Positions 52,593 through 61,635 of a stretch of DNA of 64,000 nt are shown piece by piece. Numbering within the stretch: position 1 is the stretch's first letter; each line of letters starts with the position of its first letter. This stretch comes from an uncultured bacterium (GTDB taxonomy: Bacteria; Vulcanimicrobiota; Xenobia; Xenobiales; Xenobiaceae), in the NCBI GenBank assembly GCA_934644775.1, contig CAKUDB010000009.1, positions 21,274 through 85,273 on the forward strand, written 5' to 3'. The position numbers were made by a program, and so were the translations under genes. The notes under the pieces are model-generated. The model did no database searches. It was not told the origin of the DNA and worked only from the letters and a program-made list of their open reading frames with translations.

Positions 52593-54494
52593 ATGGAATC
52601 TTATACTGCGCAAGATATTCAGGTTCTAACCGGTTTGGAGCCGGTGCGCAAAAGGCCAGGTTTGTATATCGGCAGCGTGGATAGCGCCGGTTTGCACCAT
52701 TTAATTTGGGAAATTTTAGATAACTCTATCGACGAAGTTATGAATGGCTACGCTACTTGGGTAGAGTTGGAATTAGATCGCGATGGTCGGGCTATAAGAG
52801 TCACCGATAATGGGCGGGGTATCCCTGTCGATGTACACCAAGAATATGGCAAATCGGCTTTAGAGTTGATTATGACTACTTTACACGCTGGCGGTAAATT
52901 TGCTCACGCCAACTACACCTATTCGGGCGGTTTACACGGTGTAGGTGCTTCGGTAGTCAATGCTCTTTCCGAGCGTTTGGAAGTAACCGTTAAGCGCGAC
53001 GGCGGTGAGTGGTTCCAATCTTATAATTTTGGTGTACCTACAGCTCCGGTAGCTCAAGTGGGAGATAATGTACGCGGCAGCGGTACTTCTATTTGGTTTA
53101 GGCCAGACGAAGAGATTTTCGAGGAAACGGTTTTCGATCCTAAGATAATTTTAGATACCTTGGAAGCCAGAGCTTGGTTACATAAAGTTAAAATTATCTT
53201 TAAAGATCGGGTTAACGGCGTCACCCATAAATTAGATCATTGTGATAGCGGCTTAGATGGTTACTTGGCTCAGTTGGTAGGTGAAGAGTCCAGAGCTTCG
53301 GCTTGGGAAGATAATATCTTTTCTTACCAACGTGAAGAAGATATTCGTATGGAAGCGGCTGTACTTTGGAGCCAAAATGGCGGCGAGCAGGTGCGCAGTT
53401 TTGTCAACGGTATCAATACTCCCCAGGGCGGTACTCACGACTTGGGCTTAAAAGCCGGCTTAGTTAAAGCTGTGCGCAATTATATGGAAATTCATAGTCT
53501 CCAGCCCAAAGGCGTCAAGCTTAATGCTGATGATATTCGTGACGGTTTGCGAGCTATTATAGCTGTATATATTGCTGATCCGCAGTTTAAGGGCCAAACT
53601 AAAGAGCGCTTGAATAATACCGAAGTAAATGGACAAGTGGCTGCCGCTATAGCTCCGGCTTTTGAGCGCTACTTAAACGAAAATCCTTCTGTAGCTTCCG
53701 GCTTAATTGAGCGTATCGTTTTGGGAGCCAAAGAGAGGGCGGCCGCTATTCAAGCTAGCGAAACCGTTTCCCGCAAATCGGTGACACGCAAGCTTAATTT
53801 GCCGGGAAAATTGGCCGACTGTTCTTCGGCTCGTACCGAAGATTGCGAGCTCTTTATTGTAGAGGGCGATTCGGCCGGCGGCTCAGCTAAACAAGGGCGG
53901 GATCGTCGTTTCCAGGCTATTTTGCCTCTGCGCGGTAAGATCCTTAATATCGAACACGCTGGCGCTGGCAAGATAGGTCAAAATAAAGAGATCGCTAATC
54001 TAATTAGTGCTATAGGTTGTGGCGTAGGCAGCCAATTTTCTGCTTCCAAGTTGCGTTACGGTCGCATTGTGGTTTTGACCGACGCCGACTCGGACGGCCA
54101 TCATATCGCTTGTCTCTTGGTAACTTTTTTCTATCGTTTTATGCCCGAACTTATTCGGAGAGGCCATATCTACTTAGGCCGTCCACCTTTATATCGTGTT
54201 CAGAAGGGCAAAACCATCAATTGGGCCTGGACTGAAGAGGAGCGCGAAAGCTTAAGTAAGAGCGGCCGCAAAGGTACGGCGCAAATTACCCGCTTCAAAG
54301 GTTTAGGCGAAATGAGTCCCGAGCAATTGAAGGCCACAACGCTCGATCCGGCCACTCGCACTATCTTCCGTGTAGTGGTAGATGATGAAAAGGGGGCTTC
54401 CGAGACGATTTCCGAATGCTTCGGTCGCGACGTCGCTCCGCGCTATAAGCTAATTATGGAACACGCCGCTGAAGCTGAGGAAATAGACGTATAA
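52593..54494 (+). CDS. parE: Type IIA topoisomerase subunit B, ParE-like
   Basis: ATPase subunit pairing with the preceding ParC. GHKL ATPase motifs EILDNSIDEVMNG, VTDNGRGIPVDVH and GGLHGVGASVVNALS, transducer region, and TOPRIM with EGDSAGGSAKQGRD, PLRGKILN and TDADSDGHHIA. Length 633 fits the short (non-inserted) GyrB/ParE class. The ParE assignment follows from its partner; the sequence alone does not separate GyrB from ParE. ATG with GAGGCGGA upstream. Its final codons and terminator are duplicated after the phd-doc cassette. Confidence 0.86.
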   Translation: MESYTAQDIQVLTGLEPVRKRPGLYIGSVDSAGLHHLIWEILDNSIDEVMNGYATWVELELDRDGRAIRVTDNGRGIPVDVHQEYGKSALELIMTTLHAGGKFAHANYTYSGGLHGVGASVVNALSERLEVTVKRDGGEWFQSYNFGVPTAPVAQVGDNVRGSGTSIWFRPDEEIFEETVFDPKIILDTLEARAWLHKVKIIFKDRVNGVTHKLDHCDSGLDGYLAQLVGEESRASAWEDNIFSYQREEDIRMEAAVLWSQNGGEQVRSFVNGINTPQGGTHDLGLKAGLVKAVRNYMEIHSLQPKGVKLNADDIRDGLRAIIAVYIADPQFKGQTKERLNNTEVNGQVAAAIAPAFERYLNENPSVASGLIERIVLGAKERAAAIQASETVSRKSVTRKLNLPGKLADCSSARTEDCELFIVEGDSAGGSAKQGRDRRFQAILPLRGKILNIEHAGAGKIGQNKEIANLISAIGCGVGSQFSASKLRYGRIVVLTDADSDGHHIACLLVTFFYRFMPELIRRGHIYLGRPPLYRVQKGKTINWAWTEEERESLSKSGRKGTAQITRFKGLGEMSPEQLKATTLDPATRTIFRVVVDDEKGASETISECFGRDVAPRYKLIMEHAAEAEEIDV

Positions 54495-54547
54495 TAAAAA
54501 AAAGCCGAGCCAGATTTTCTCAGACTCGGCTTTTTTTAGTTTTTGCC
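54480..54547. repeat. Left copy of direct repeat flanking phd-doc
   Basis: 68 bp containing the last parE codons (EIDV-stop) and the terminator. Matches 55231-55295 with only an A-run length difference, two substitutions in the hairpin and a small change near the end. Confidence 0.85.
54495..54537. terminator. Terminator after parE
   Basis: A-run, GCCGAG stem with CTCGGC, then seven T. It has a near-identical second copy at 55247-55286. Confidence 0.9.
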
Positions 54548-54614
54548 TAATTAGGTTGAATTTGTCCTATTATATATGATAAGCTGCTATTAGAAGAAAG
54601 GAGAGGTAATTTTT

Positions 54615-54857
54615 ATGAATATAAGCACCGATTCTCTCGTTTCCATAACCGAAGCTAATCAAAATTTCTCTCGCGTGGCGCGTTTAGTCGATGAACAAGG
54701 CGCTGTTATTATATTGAAAAATAATATTCCACGTTATCTTTTGGTAGAGTTTAATTCTGCCGACAAGATACAAACAGCTCCTAATGAAGATGTGATGGCA
54801 ATTTCACAGAGATTGATCGAAAAAAATCGCCAAGCTTATGAAGCGCTGGCTAAATGA
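54615..54857 (+). CDS. phd: Phd/YefM-family antitoxin
   Basis: An 80-residue antitoxin: N-terminal DNA-binding/dimerisation part with SITEANQNFSRVARLVDEQGAVIILKNNIPRYLLV, the classic Phd/YefM pattern, and a C-terminal charged helical tail (from about 55) that would wrap and neutralise the toxin. AAGGAGAGG precedes the ATG. It overlaps the toxin gene by four bases (ATGA), the usual coupled layout. It is expected to repress its own promoter in the AT-rich 68 bp between the left repeat and the ATG. The cassette looks more AT-rich than the flanking genes. Confidence 0.88.
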   Translation: MNISTDSLVSITEANQNFSRVARLVDEQGAVIILKNNIPRYLLVEFNSADKIQTAPNEDVMAISQRLIEKNRQAYEALAK

Positions 54858-55237
54858 TAGTTCTATCAAAAGCTCAAGTTAAATTCTTGCATTCAGAGCT
54901 CATTACAAAGACTGGTGGTAGTTTAGGAATACGTGACGAAGATCTTCTGGATTCAGCATTAAATAGTCCTTTTCAAAGTTTCGCAGGTGAGGAGTTTTTC
55001 CCAACTATACAGCAAAAAGCTGCTCGTCTTTGTTTCGGCTTAGTTAAAAATCATGCTTTTATAGACGGTAATAAGCGTATAGGTACACACTGTATGTTGG
55101 TGTTTTTGGCTCTGAATGGTATAGACCTGAGTTATACCCAACAAAATTTAGTAAATATAATTTTAGATGTAGCTTCCGGTAGAATAGGTTACAACGATTT
55201 ATTGAGTTGGATTATTTGTCATCAAGTTAAGAAATAG
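54854..55237 (+). CDS. doc: Doc-family toxin (Fic fold)
   Basis: A 127-residue Doc toxin; Doc proteins phosphorylate EF-Tu and stop translation. The Fic-fold active motif reads HAFIDGNKR (67-75), with the catalytic His, the acidic residue, and Doc-type N-K-R end. The N-terminal LSKAQVKFLHSELITKTGGSLGIRDEDLLDSALNSP and C-terminal DLLSWI helices match the family. The gene looks intact. Its last residues and stop (AAG AAA TAG) fall within the right repeat, so the stop codon itself comes from the duplicated parE 3' end. Confidence 0.9.
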   Translation: MIVLSKAQVKFLHSELITKTGGSLGIRDEDLLDSALNSPFQSFAGEEFFPTIQQKAARLCFGLVKNHAFIDGNKRIGTHCMLVFLALNGIDLSYTQQNLVNIILDVASGRIGYNDLLSWIICHQVKK

Positions 55238-55295
55238 ACGTATAATAAAAAAGCCGAGCCCGATTTTCTCAGGCTCGGCTTTTTTTAGGTTTGCC
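55231..55295. repeat. Right copy of direct repeat flanking phd-doc
   Basis: 65 bp, near-identical to 54480-54547. It supplies the doc stop codon, a terminator, and overlaps the stop of the convergent LpxB-like gene by 11 bp. Confidence 0.85.
55247..55286. terminator. Duplicated terminator after doc
   Basis: GCCGAGCC pairs with GGCTCGGC, then seven T; the stem is longer by one good pair than in the parE copy. It also serves the convergent LpxB-like gene. Confidence 0.9.
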
Positions 55296-56499
55296 AAGTG
55301 CGCTCTATTGTGTCTAGTAAGCGCTCGGAAGCGCCAGCGTATGGTGAATATAGGCGGCTAAATTCGTATTTTTGTCGCAACAGTTGCTCGGGATCGTCCA
55401 ATAAGCCCAAAGCAGCGCTGGCTATATAGGTTGGTGTAACTACATCGATAATTTCTGGTACAATCGGGCGATTGGCCAAGATATTGGGTTGAGCCATATA
55501 GGAGACCTTGTCGCGCATCCTCATAAGCAACTTGCCTTTAAGGGCTCGACCGCCGGGAATCCAATCGAGTAAGCCAATTAAGCCTATGTAAGGCAACTGA
55601 TCGGGACGATTGATGGGCAAAATCATCAGCTCCGGCACACCTAAGCTGGCCGCTTCGGCTGTTTTGGTGCCGGGAATAGTAATGCACAGTTGGGAAGCAC
55701 TCAATTGCGGCAATTGGTTTTGGCGTATAATATCTATACTTACCCCTTCAGCTTGTAAAGTTTCGCCGACAATCTTCCCTTGAATGCCGCCTACAGCTGG
55801 ATGGGGGGCAGCTTGCAAAGCTCTTACCAATTTAGCTGGAGGAATAAAAGGTGAGATAAGCATTTGGAAGCGCAAATCAGGCCTTTGCTCTTGCATAAGC
55901 TTGGCTGTTTGCAACAAAAATGGGCTTAAATTGCTAACTTCGATAACGCGGCTGCCCGGCAAGAAAGAGATTAAGTTGGGATCGGTTTTGGGCAATTGGC
56001 CATGTTTAGCTAAATATTTTTGCATAATCCAGCGCACGTCGTCGACGACCAGATCGCCAACAATAATGGCTTTTTCCAAAGGCAACTTATGGCGCTTCAT
56101 CCAATCGAAGTGATTTTCGTCCTTAATAAAATAGCCTTTGAAAGCCCAATCCCACCACCAGCGCCCCCACAAATAAGACCAAGCGGGAATCTTCCAACGC
56201 CATACTAAAGCGGCGCTATACATAAGATCGCCGCCCAAGTGGAGCAAGACGCTTTTTTTGCGCTCTTTTAAGCCGCTAAAAAGCATACGAAAATAGCGAC
56301 TGGCTGGGATTACTTCATCGACATGGAGTAATTCTCTAGCTACTTGGCTTTCCGATCCGGTAGCGAAGGGACAAGGTAAAAGGATTACGCTAATTTGGCA
56401 TTTTGGCCAGCGACGGCGCAGCGACGCAGCCACAGGACTTAGCCAACCGGCAATCTCTCCCGGACTGTTGGCAGTTATGTAAATTTTTTGAGGGTACAT
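55285..56499 (-). CDS. LpxB-related glycosyltransferase-like protein
   Basis: A 404-residue GT-B protein related to lipid-A-disaccharide synthase but not classical LpxB: the N-terminal motif is ANSPGEIAGWLSPV (11-24) instead of AGEASGD. The C-terminal half keeps features such as ISFLPGSRVIEV, TIPGTKTAEAASLGVPELMILP and YIGLIGLLDW. A related clade sits with LPS genes in diderm Firmicutes. It lies 12 bp after hldE in one operon, so an envelope saccharide role is likely; whether it makes the lipid A disaccharide is open. Its stop lies within the terminator duplicated with phd-doc. Confidence 0.75.
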   Translation of the reverse strand: MYPQKIYITANSPGEIAGWLSPVAASLRRRWPKCQISVILLPCPFATGSESQVARELLHVDEVIPASRYFRMLFSGLKERKKSVLLHLGGDLMYSAALVWRWKIPAWSYLWGRWWWDWAFKGYFIKDENHFDWMKRHKLPLEKAIIVGDLVVDDVRWIMQKYLAKHGQLPKTDPNLISFLPGSRVIEVSNLSPFLLQTAKLMQEQRPDLRFQMLISPFIPPAKLVRALQAAPHPAVGGIQGKIVGETLQAEGVSIDIIRQNQLPQLSASQLCITIPGTKTAEAASLGVPELMILPINRPDQLPYIGLIGLLDWIPGGRALKGKLLMRMRDKVSYMAQPNILANRPIVPEIIDVVTPTYIASAALGLLDDPEQLLRQKYEFSRLYSPYAGASERLLDTIERTWQT

Positions 56500-56511
56500 A
56501 GTTTTTACTAT

Positions 56512-58005
56512 TTAGTTTTTAAGATCGTCTTTGTTAGTCAAAGTGATAAGCTTGGTAGTGGAACGTCCGGGAATCAGTTTGGCCAAAACGATCTTGCCGC
56601 CGAAGCTTTTAATTACAGAAGCCTCGGGCAAATCATCTTCTTTATAATCTCCGCCTTTAACGTGAACATCAGGACGCAATTTCTCAATTAAGGCTAGGGG
56701 AGTTTCCTCTTCGAAAATAACTACAATATCGACACATTCCAAGGCGGCCAACATAACAGCCCGTTCGTCTTGACAATTTATAGGACGGCTAGGCCCTTTG
56801 AGAGCTTTTACCGAGCTGTCGGAATTGAGACCTACTACCAAAAGATCGCCCTCTTGCTTGGCGGCTAGTAAAGTATTGAGGTGACCTACGTGCAAAATAT
56901 CAAAGCATCCATTGGTAAAGACCACGGTGGGCGGATTCTGGCTGTGGCGCAAACGCTCCAAACGTTTAGCGGCTTCCTCGGCGGAAAGAATCTTGCGCTG
57001 AGGATTGAGCTCGGGCTGACGAGAGCCTGTTTGTAACGATTCGAGTAACTCTTCACTATTGACAGTAGCTGTGCCGACTTTGCGCACAACTACCGCTGCC
57101 GCGTGAGAAGCCAAGCTCATAGCTTCAGTAATAGGCACGCCAGCAGAAGCACATAGAGCCATGACCGAGAGCACGGTATCTCCAGCACCACTGACGTCGT
57201 AAACTTGTGAAGCTAAAGCCGGTACCCTTACTGTAGGTACATCTTTACGGAAGAGAGCCATGCCCCGCTCGCCTAAAGTAATCAGTACCGAATTTAAGTT
57301 GAGCTCAGTTAAAAGGGTTCGGCCGGCTTGCTCTAAACCTTTATTGGTGAAGGTGTCGTAACCAGAAGCGGCTTTGGCCTCTTTGGCATTCAAGGTAATA
57401 AGCTCACAGCCTAAGAAGCGCTTAAGCTCGACAGGCTTGGGCCCAGCAATAACGGGAATATCTTGGAAAATTTTAATTAAATCCTGAATATGGTTGCCCC
57501 AGAGCAAGCCTTTGTCGTAGTCGGAAATAACTACGGCATCGTAATCTTGGCGATGATTTTTCGCCCAAGCTAAGAGCTTTTTCCAAACATGATCTTTAAC
57601 GGCGCAGCGTGTTTCCAAATCGGCGCGTACTACTTGCTGACTATTGGCAATAATGCGCGTTTTCATAATGGTGGGGTAGTCTTCACTTACTACCAAGCCG
57701 CTAATACCTATATTTTGGCGCTCTAACATAATGCGCAAACGGCGGCCTATATCGTCGGCACCCACTACACCCAATAGATCGACCTTGGCACCTAAAGTTT
57801 TTAAGTTGGCTACTACGTTGGCCGCGCCGCCGGGGGTATAAGAGTGGTGGGCAATATCCACAACTGGCACCGGCGCTTCCGGGCTAATGCGCGAGACTGT
57901 CCCCCAAACCCAATAATCCAGCATTAAATCGCCGACTACTAATAAGCGGGCCTTCGCAAAAGAGCGGCAAATTTCCGTGGCTTTTTCGTATTCTATTAAG
58001 TTCAT
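56512..58005 (-). CDS. hldE: Bifunctional heptose kinase/adenylyltransferase
   Basis: Makes ADP-heptose for LPS inner core: N-terminal ribokinase-type domain phosphorylates heptose-7-phosphate (GGAANVVANLKTLGA, ISDYDKGLL, catalytic GAGD in DVSGAGDTVL), and the C-terminal nucleotidyltransferase domain adenylylates it (FTNGCFDILHVGHL with HVGH, and RSTTKLI at the end). Length 497 is close to E. coli HldE. Proteobacterial-type fusion. It follows the GT4 gene and precedes the LpxB-related gene by 12 bp. Confidence 0.94.
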   Translation of the reverse strand: MNLIEYEKATEICRSFAKARLLVVGDLMLDYWVWGTVSRISPEAPVPVVDIAHHSYTPGGAANVVANLKTLGAKVDLLGVVGADDIGRRLRIMLERQNIGISGLVVSEDYPTIMKTRIIANSQQVVRADLETRCAVKDHVWKKLLAWAKNHRQDYDAVVISDYDKGLLWGNHIQDLIKIFQDIPVIAGPKPVELKRFLGCELITLNAKEAKAASGYDTFTNKGLEQAGRTLLTELNLNSVLITLGERGMALFRKDVPTVRVPALASQVYDVSGAGDTVLSVMALCASAGVPITEAMSLASHAAAVVVRKVGTATVNSEELLESLQTGSRQPELNPQRKILSAEEAAKRLERLRHSQNPPTVVFTNGCFDILHVGHLNTLLAAKQEGDLLVVGLNSDSSVKALKGPSRPINCQDERAVMLAALECVDIVVIFEEETPLALIEKLRPDVHVKGGDYKEDDLPEASVIKSFGGKIVLAKLIPGRSTTKLITLTNKDDLKN

Positions 58006-58087
58006 CTCTTTACAGCCTCCATAAAAACACGGAGTATTTTTACTCTTCCGGCAAAAGTCTTGCTTTTTTCTATCTTTGCAGAGAAGT

Positions 58088-59242
58088 CTATTTTTGCTTT
58101 TGCTTATGTTTTTCTATAGCTTGAGCAAAAATATTCAACATATTCTTAGCTTGCTTTCCAGGAGTGAAAAGTTGGGCCCGCTCTAAACCGAGTTTTATTT
58201 TCTCGGCAAAAATTTCTTGCTTTTCGGCACTGCGCCTGTACTTCAAGATAAAGCGCAATTTTTCGACCATGTCTTCTTGGTTGTCGGCTTCATAGTAAAA
58301 AGGTACCTCGCCACCCACTTCAGGCAAAGGAGGGCGATTCACTGAGAAAATGGCAGCTTGACAATTCATAGCTTCAACTAAAGGTAAGAAGAAGCCCTCA
58401 TATCTAGATACGGCTGCAAAACAATCACAATAAGAGTAGGGCTCAAGCATGCCTTCATTAGAAATACATCCAGTCCACAGCACACGTCCGGGAAGTCTAC
58501 CTATATATTCTTTGATTTTCTGAACATATTTTGTATGCTCGTCGGGGAAGAGCCTCTTCCAAATGCTTATATGGTCTTTAGGCTCATTGCCGACAATTAA
58601 AATTTTATGGGGAAATTCCTCACGTAAAGTGTATAAAGCTTTGAGTAAAGAGAGCAGATCCTTGCTTTCTTCATAAGCATTACCTACAAAAAACATGAAA
58701 GGAGATCCGCCAGTTACTTTCTCCATATATTGGTGCCGTTTTTGCTCATCTCTGTATTGAGGATCGGCAGCTTTTTTATAGTAAATGCTATTTATACTAT
58801 TATGGGAAACAGTCAAATTATGGCTTACTTTGGGGAAAACCGTTTCGAAATGCCCTTCTACATGCTTTGAAATGGCAACAATTTGCTCAAACTCTTGATT
58901 TACTTTTTCCCAATTACGATAGGCTTTTTTGCCCGATTCAGCTTTCCAATGCCTTACGTCATGTACGGTCAAAACTTTGGCGCAGGGTAAATAGACGTCG
59001 ACTCGATCCCAAGGATACCAACATACGTCTAAATCTTGCGGCGCTTCTTTAAATGTTGAGCAAGCTCCTAAATGGCCTACTTCTTGTTTTATGTCTTCCA
59101 ATAAATGGGGCTTAAAAGTTAAGAAGAAAAGCTGGTCTTGCTCGGATTTTACCTCTTGGTAGCCTTGCAAAAAATTGCGAACGACCATACCCATACCCCG
59201 TTTATCTCTAGGCAAAAAAGTAGCGTCTATACCTATGCGCAT
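58088..59242 (-). CDS. GT4 family glycosyltransferase
   Basis: A 384-residue GT-B glycosyltransferase. MRIGIDATFLPRDKRGMGMVVRNFLQGY at the start, HxxSK-like IVAISKHVEGHF, PFMFFVGNAYEESKDLLSLLKAL in the donor domain, and the EGFFLPLVEAMNC motif (E-x7-E type) of GT4 enzymes. The frame is open from 59290, but the Met at 59242 begins the canonical strand, so I start there; AGAGAG lies about 12 bases upstream. First gene of the GT4-hldE-LpxB-like unit. Probably an LPS core mannosyl- or other sugar transferase. Confidence 0.85.
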   Translation of the reverse strand: MRIGIDATFLPRDKRGMGMVVRNFLQGYQEVKSEQDQLFFLTFKPHLLEDIKQEVGHLGACSTFKEAPQDLDVCWYPWDRVDVYLPCAKVLTVHDVRHWKAESGKKAYRNWEKVNQEFEQIVAISKHVEGHFETVFPKVSHNLTVSHNSINSIYYKKAADPQYRDEQKRHQYMEKVTGGSPFMFFVGNAYEESKDLLSLLKALYTLREEFPHKILIVGNEPKDHISIWKRLFPDEHTKYVQKIKEYIGRLPGRVLWTGCISNEGMLEPYSYCDCFAAVSRYEGFFLPLVEAMNCQAAIFSVNRPPLPEVGGEVPFYYEADNQEDMVEKLRFILKYRRSAEKQEIFAEKIKLGLERAQLFTPGKQAKNMLNIFAQAIEKHKQKQK

Positions 59243-59540
59243 TCTATTTGTACACTCTCTTGGCAAAAAAATATTGCCTGATTCTAGCATACTTTTCCCC
59301 AGTTTTACGTCGTTTTAGCCATTTTCTTAGTCTTTATCGGTTTATTTTTGTGCCAAATAGTTGTATATGTTACATTGAATATTGTGCATATTTAATATAG
59401 TAAAATATGTATAATGTTTAATGGATAGCTTTTGCTTAAGTTTGTGTAAATAAGTAATTGATTGCGTAAAATATGTATTAACTAAAAATGGCTAAAACTA
59501 TGTGGGGTGGCGGCAGGCTTAAGCTGCTATTATTAAGAAG

Positions 59541-59975
59541 ATGTCTGCTATGAAATGGCCTGCCGCTTTGTTGCGCTCCGGATTGATCCATTTTGCTGCT
59601 ATACTTATATGTTTAGCTGCAGCTGTGTTTCTTTGGGCTTTTTTGCAAAATCCGTTTAATCTATACCGAACCGGACTGGAAATATACCATCCCCGTTTAT
59701 TGCTTTACGGCAGCGCTTTAGTTGGCGCGTGTTTCGCTTCTTGGACTTGTGCTTGTTTGGCTTCGTCTAAGCTTATGTACATTTATACGCCTTTAGCGTT
59801 GGCTATTTTAGCCTACGCCAACTCTTGCCCCGGATATGCTCTGGCTGTATGTGTGGTATTTTTATGGCTGTTGCTAGCTTATTTATTACATTCTTCTGGT
59901 TTAATTGGCGAGGGGAAGGAGCCTTCTTCTGGCGCTGCTTCTGAAGGCATTGACGAAGCGCAACTTAACAAATGA
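59541..59975 (+). CDS. Small membrane protein of unknown function
   Basis: 144 residues with about four hydrophobic segments (about 10-33, 50-72, 78-95, 97-117) and a polar Glu/Ser-rich tail. No family recognised. Its 3' end overlaps the convergent HD-hydrolase gene by 97 bp. The upstream 250 bp are gene-free and AT-rich, with the 12-base repeat TAAAATATGTAT occurring twice (about 59401 and 59467). The frame is intact and hydrophobicity is regular, so I think it is real, although overlap on the opposite strand lowers confidence. Confidence 0.6.
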   Translation: MSAMKWPAALLRSGLIHFAAILICLAAAVFLWAFLQNPFNLYRTGLEIYHPRLLLYGSALVGACFASWTCACLASSKLMYIYTPLALAILAYANSCPGYALAVCVVFLWLLLAYLLHSSGLIGEGKEPSSGAASEGIDEAQLNK

Positions 59976-60631
59976 TTTAAGGCTAAGTTTAAGGCTAAGA
60001 CTTCCGGTTCGGTAAGCTTCTGGCTCAAGTAGTTGTGGGCCGATTCTATAAACTCGGTAAAAGAAAGAGAGGGAAACTCTTTAGCGTAGGCCGCAGCTTG
60101 CAAAGCCATGTCTAATTTATCTAGCGCGTGGACAAATTGGGCTTCTTTAGTGGCGTTGGCTTGGTATTCTTGAAAGCGTGCATACATTAAGCTTCCATTG
60201 GGGAGCGGCTCGCTTATTTGTTTAAATGCCATATCTTCGCGCTTAGCTTTATCTTGCGGCGATACGTGATCATAAGGGGTAAGATCGCCGACTTGAGCTT
60301 CCGCCCAATCGTGTACTAAAGCTATTTCTATTACTTTGCTTCTGTCCAGACTGGGCGGACACAGAGATAAAGCCAAAATTGCCACTCCCCAGCTGTGGGC
60401 GGCTACGCTCTCGGGATTGGGCAGCCCTACGCGCAGCCAGCCAGAGCGCAATACTTCCTTAAGCGCCGACACAGTTTGCAGAGCCTCCCACAGTTTCTTA
60501 GCCGATTCTGCGGCGGGTAAAGTAGGCGCTTTGGTTGGCAAAGGTTGCTCAGCTCCAGTTTGGGCTCGGCTGGCTTCGTTAGGCAAGACAGTTTGCGAGT
60601 GGGCCGCTTGACAACTATCGTTATGTAACAT
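59879..60631 (-). CDS. HD-domain nucleotidase-like hydrolase (YfbR/HDDC2 type)
   Basis: HD-superfamily phosphohydrolase, probably a 5'-deoxynucleotidase. After a Ser/Gln-rich leader of about 35 residues come the HD motifs: His in ESVAAHSWGVA, HD in LVHDWAEAQVGDLTP, and Asp in HALDKLDMALQAAAYA. 250 residues; the N-terminal and C-terminal extensions are unusual for YfbR (about 200). ATG at 60631. It ends within the 3' part of the convergent membrane-protein gene. It follows the SDR gene by 21 bp and is likely co-transcribed with it. Confidence 0.82.
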   Translation of the reverse strand: MLHNDSCQAAHSQTVLPNEASRAQTGAEQPLPTKAPTLPAAESAKKLWEALQTVSALKEVLRSGWLRVGLPNPESVAAHSWGVAILALSLCPPSLDRSKVIEIALVHDWAEAQVGDLTPYDHVSPQDKAKREDMAFKQISEPLPNGSLMYARFQEYQANATKEAQFVHALDKLDMALQAAAYAKEFPSLSFTEFIESAHNYLSQKLTEPEVLALNLALNHLLSCASSMPSEAAPEEGSFPSPIKPEECNK

Positions 60632-60652
60632 GGCGTCTATGTCTGCTTTTAT

Positions 60653-61471
60653 TTAGGCGCAAATAAGCTTTACAGTTAAATCAAAGAGCCAATCGGGAAC
60701 ATATTTTTTAAAGAAAAGCAATACCTTGGCGTCCAGCGGCCCGGCATAGCGCAGTTTAGGATGTTTGCTACTGATAGCTTTTACAATAAGCTTAGCAATA
60801 TAATCTGGCGAGCCGACGATAGCGTCACTATAATTGAGCTTTAATACTTTGCTCATCTTGGCGCAAATTGCTGCGTAAGGCCCTTGAGCAGAATTTTCTT
60901 CCATTTTCTTAATGGCAATATCCGACCATTCGGAGCGAATAACCCCCGGCTCAATTAAAACAACTTTGATACCGTAGGAAGCCACTTCGTGGCGCAAGCT
61001 GTCGGAAAGGGCTTCTACGGCTCGTTTGGAAGCGTAATACCAAGAGCCCATAGGCGTGTAAATTTGACCGCCCATAGAAGAAATATTGATAATATGGCCG
61101 CTCTGTTGCTGGCGCATAAAAGGCAGCACTTCTTTAGTCATAGTGGCCAAGCCGAAAACATTTACTTCAAACTGGCGATGGGCTTCTTCGTTGCTCACAT
61201 CTTCAAAAGCACCGTAAGATCCGTAACCGGCATTATTTACCAAAACATCTATACGGCCAGTTTCTTCTATTACTTTACCTACGCAAGTGGCACATGAATT
61301 AGAATCGGTGACATCCAAATAAAGGGGACGTAATCCCAGTTTGACCAGCTCTTCCAGGCGCTCCTGACGGCGAGCTGCGCCGTAAACGATCCCACCACGT
61401 TGCAAAAGAGCCCGAGCTGTAGAAGCACCTATACCCGAGGAAGCGCCGGTAATTAAAGAAACTTTACTCAA
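60653..61471 (-). CDS. Short-chain dehydrogenase/reductase
   Basis: Classical SDR of 272 residues with a Rossmann fold: cofactor loop TGASSGIG (9-16), NNAGYG (79-84), catalytic Ser at about 131, Tyr145 and Lys149 (YYASKR). Arg residues after the second strand (AARRQERL) suggest NADP preference. A C-terminal stretch (KVLLFFKKYVPDWLFDLTVKLI) is hydrophobic, as in membrane-associated SDRs acting on lipid-like substrates. Start is a TTG with weak ribosome site. Substrate unknown. Confidence 0.87.
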   Translation of the reverse strand: MSKVSLITGASSGIGASTARALLQRGGIVYGAARRQERLEELVKLGLRPLYLDVTDSNSCATCVGKVIEETGRIDVLVNNAGYGSYGAFEDVSNEEAHRQFEVNVFGLATMTKEVLPFMRQQQSGHIINISSMGGQIYTPMGSWYYASKRAVEALSDSLRHEVASYGIKVVLIEPGVIRSEWSDIAIKKMEENSAQGPYAAICAKMSKVLKLNYSDAIVGSPDYIAKLIVKAISSKHPKLRYAGPLDAKVLLFFKKYVPDWLFDLTVKLICA

Positions 61472-61635
61472 AATAAAATCAGCCTCAAATTCTTTCCCGT
61501 TTTCGTTAGTATTTTTGGCTTTTCTTTAGCTCTTCCTTTGCCTAAACGTAGCTTTTGCTTATGTTTCTACTAAGTTTACCAACTAAAAAAGGCTCGCCAG
61601 CTTCCCTTTCCACTGGCTCGGCCAGGATAAAAGAC

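Noticed and set aside
59401..59480. Direct repeat TAAAATATGTAT as a CRISPR or iteron array
   Set aside because: Only two copies in AT-rich DNA with no regular spacing series.
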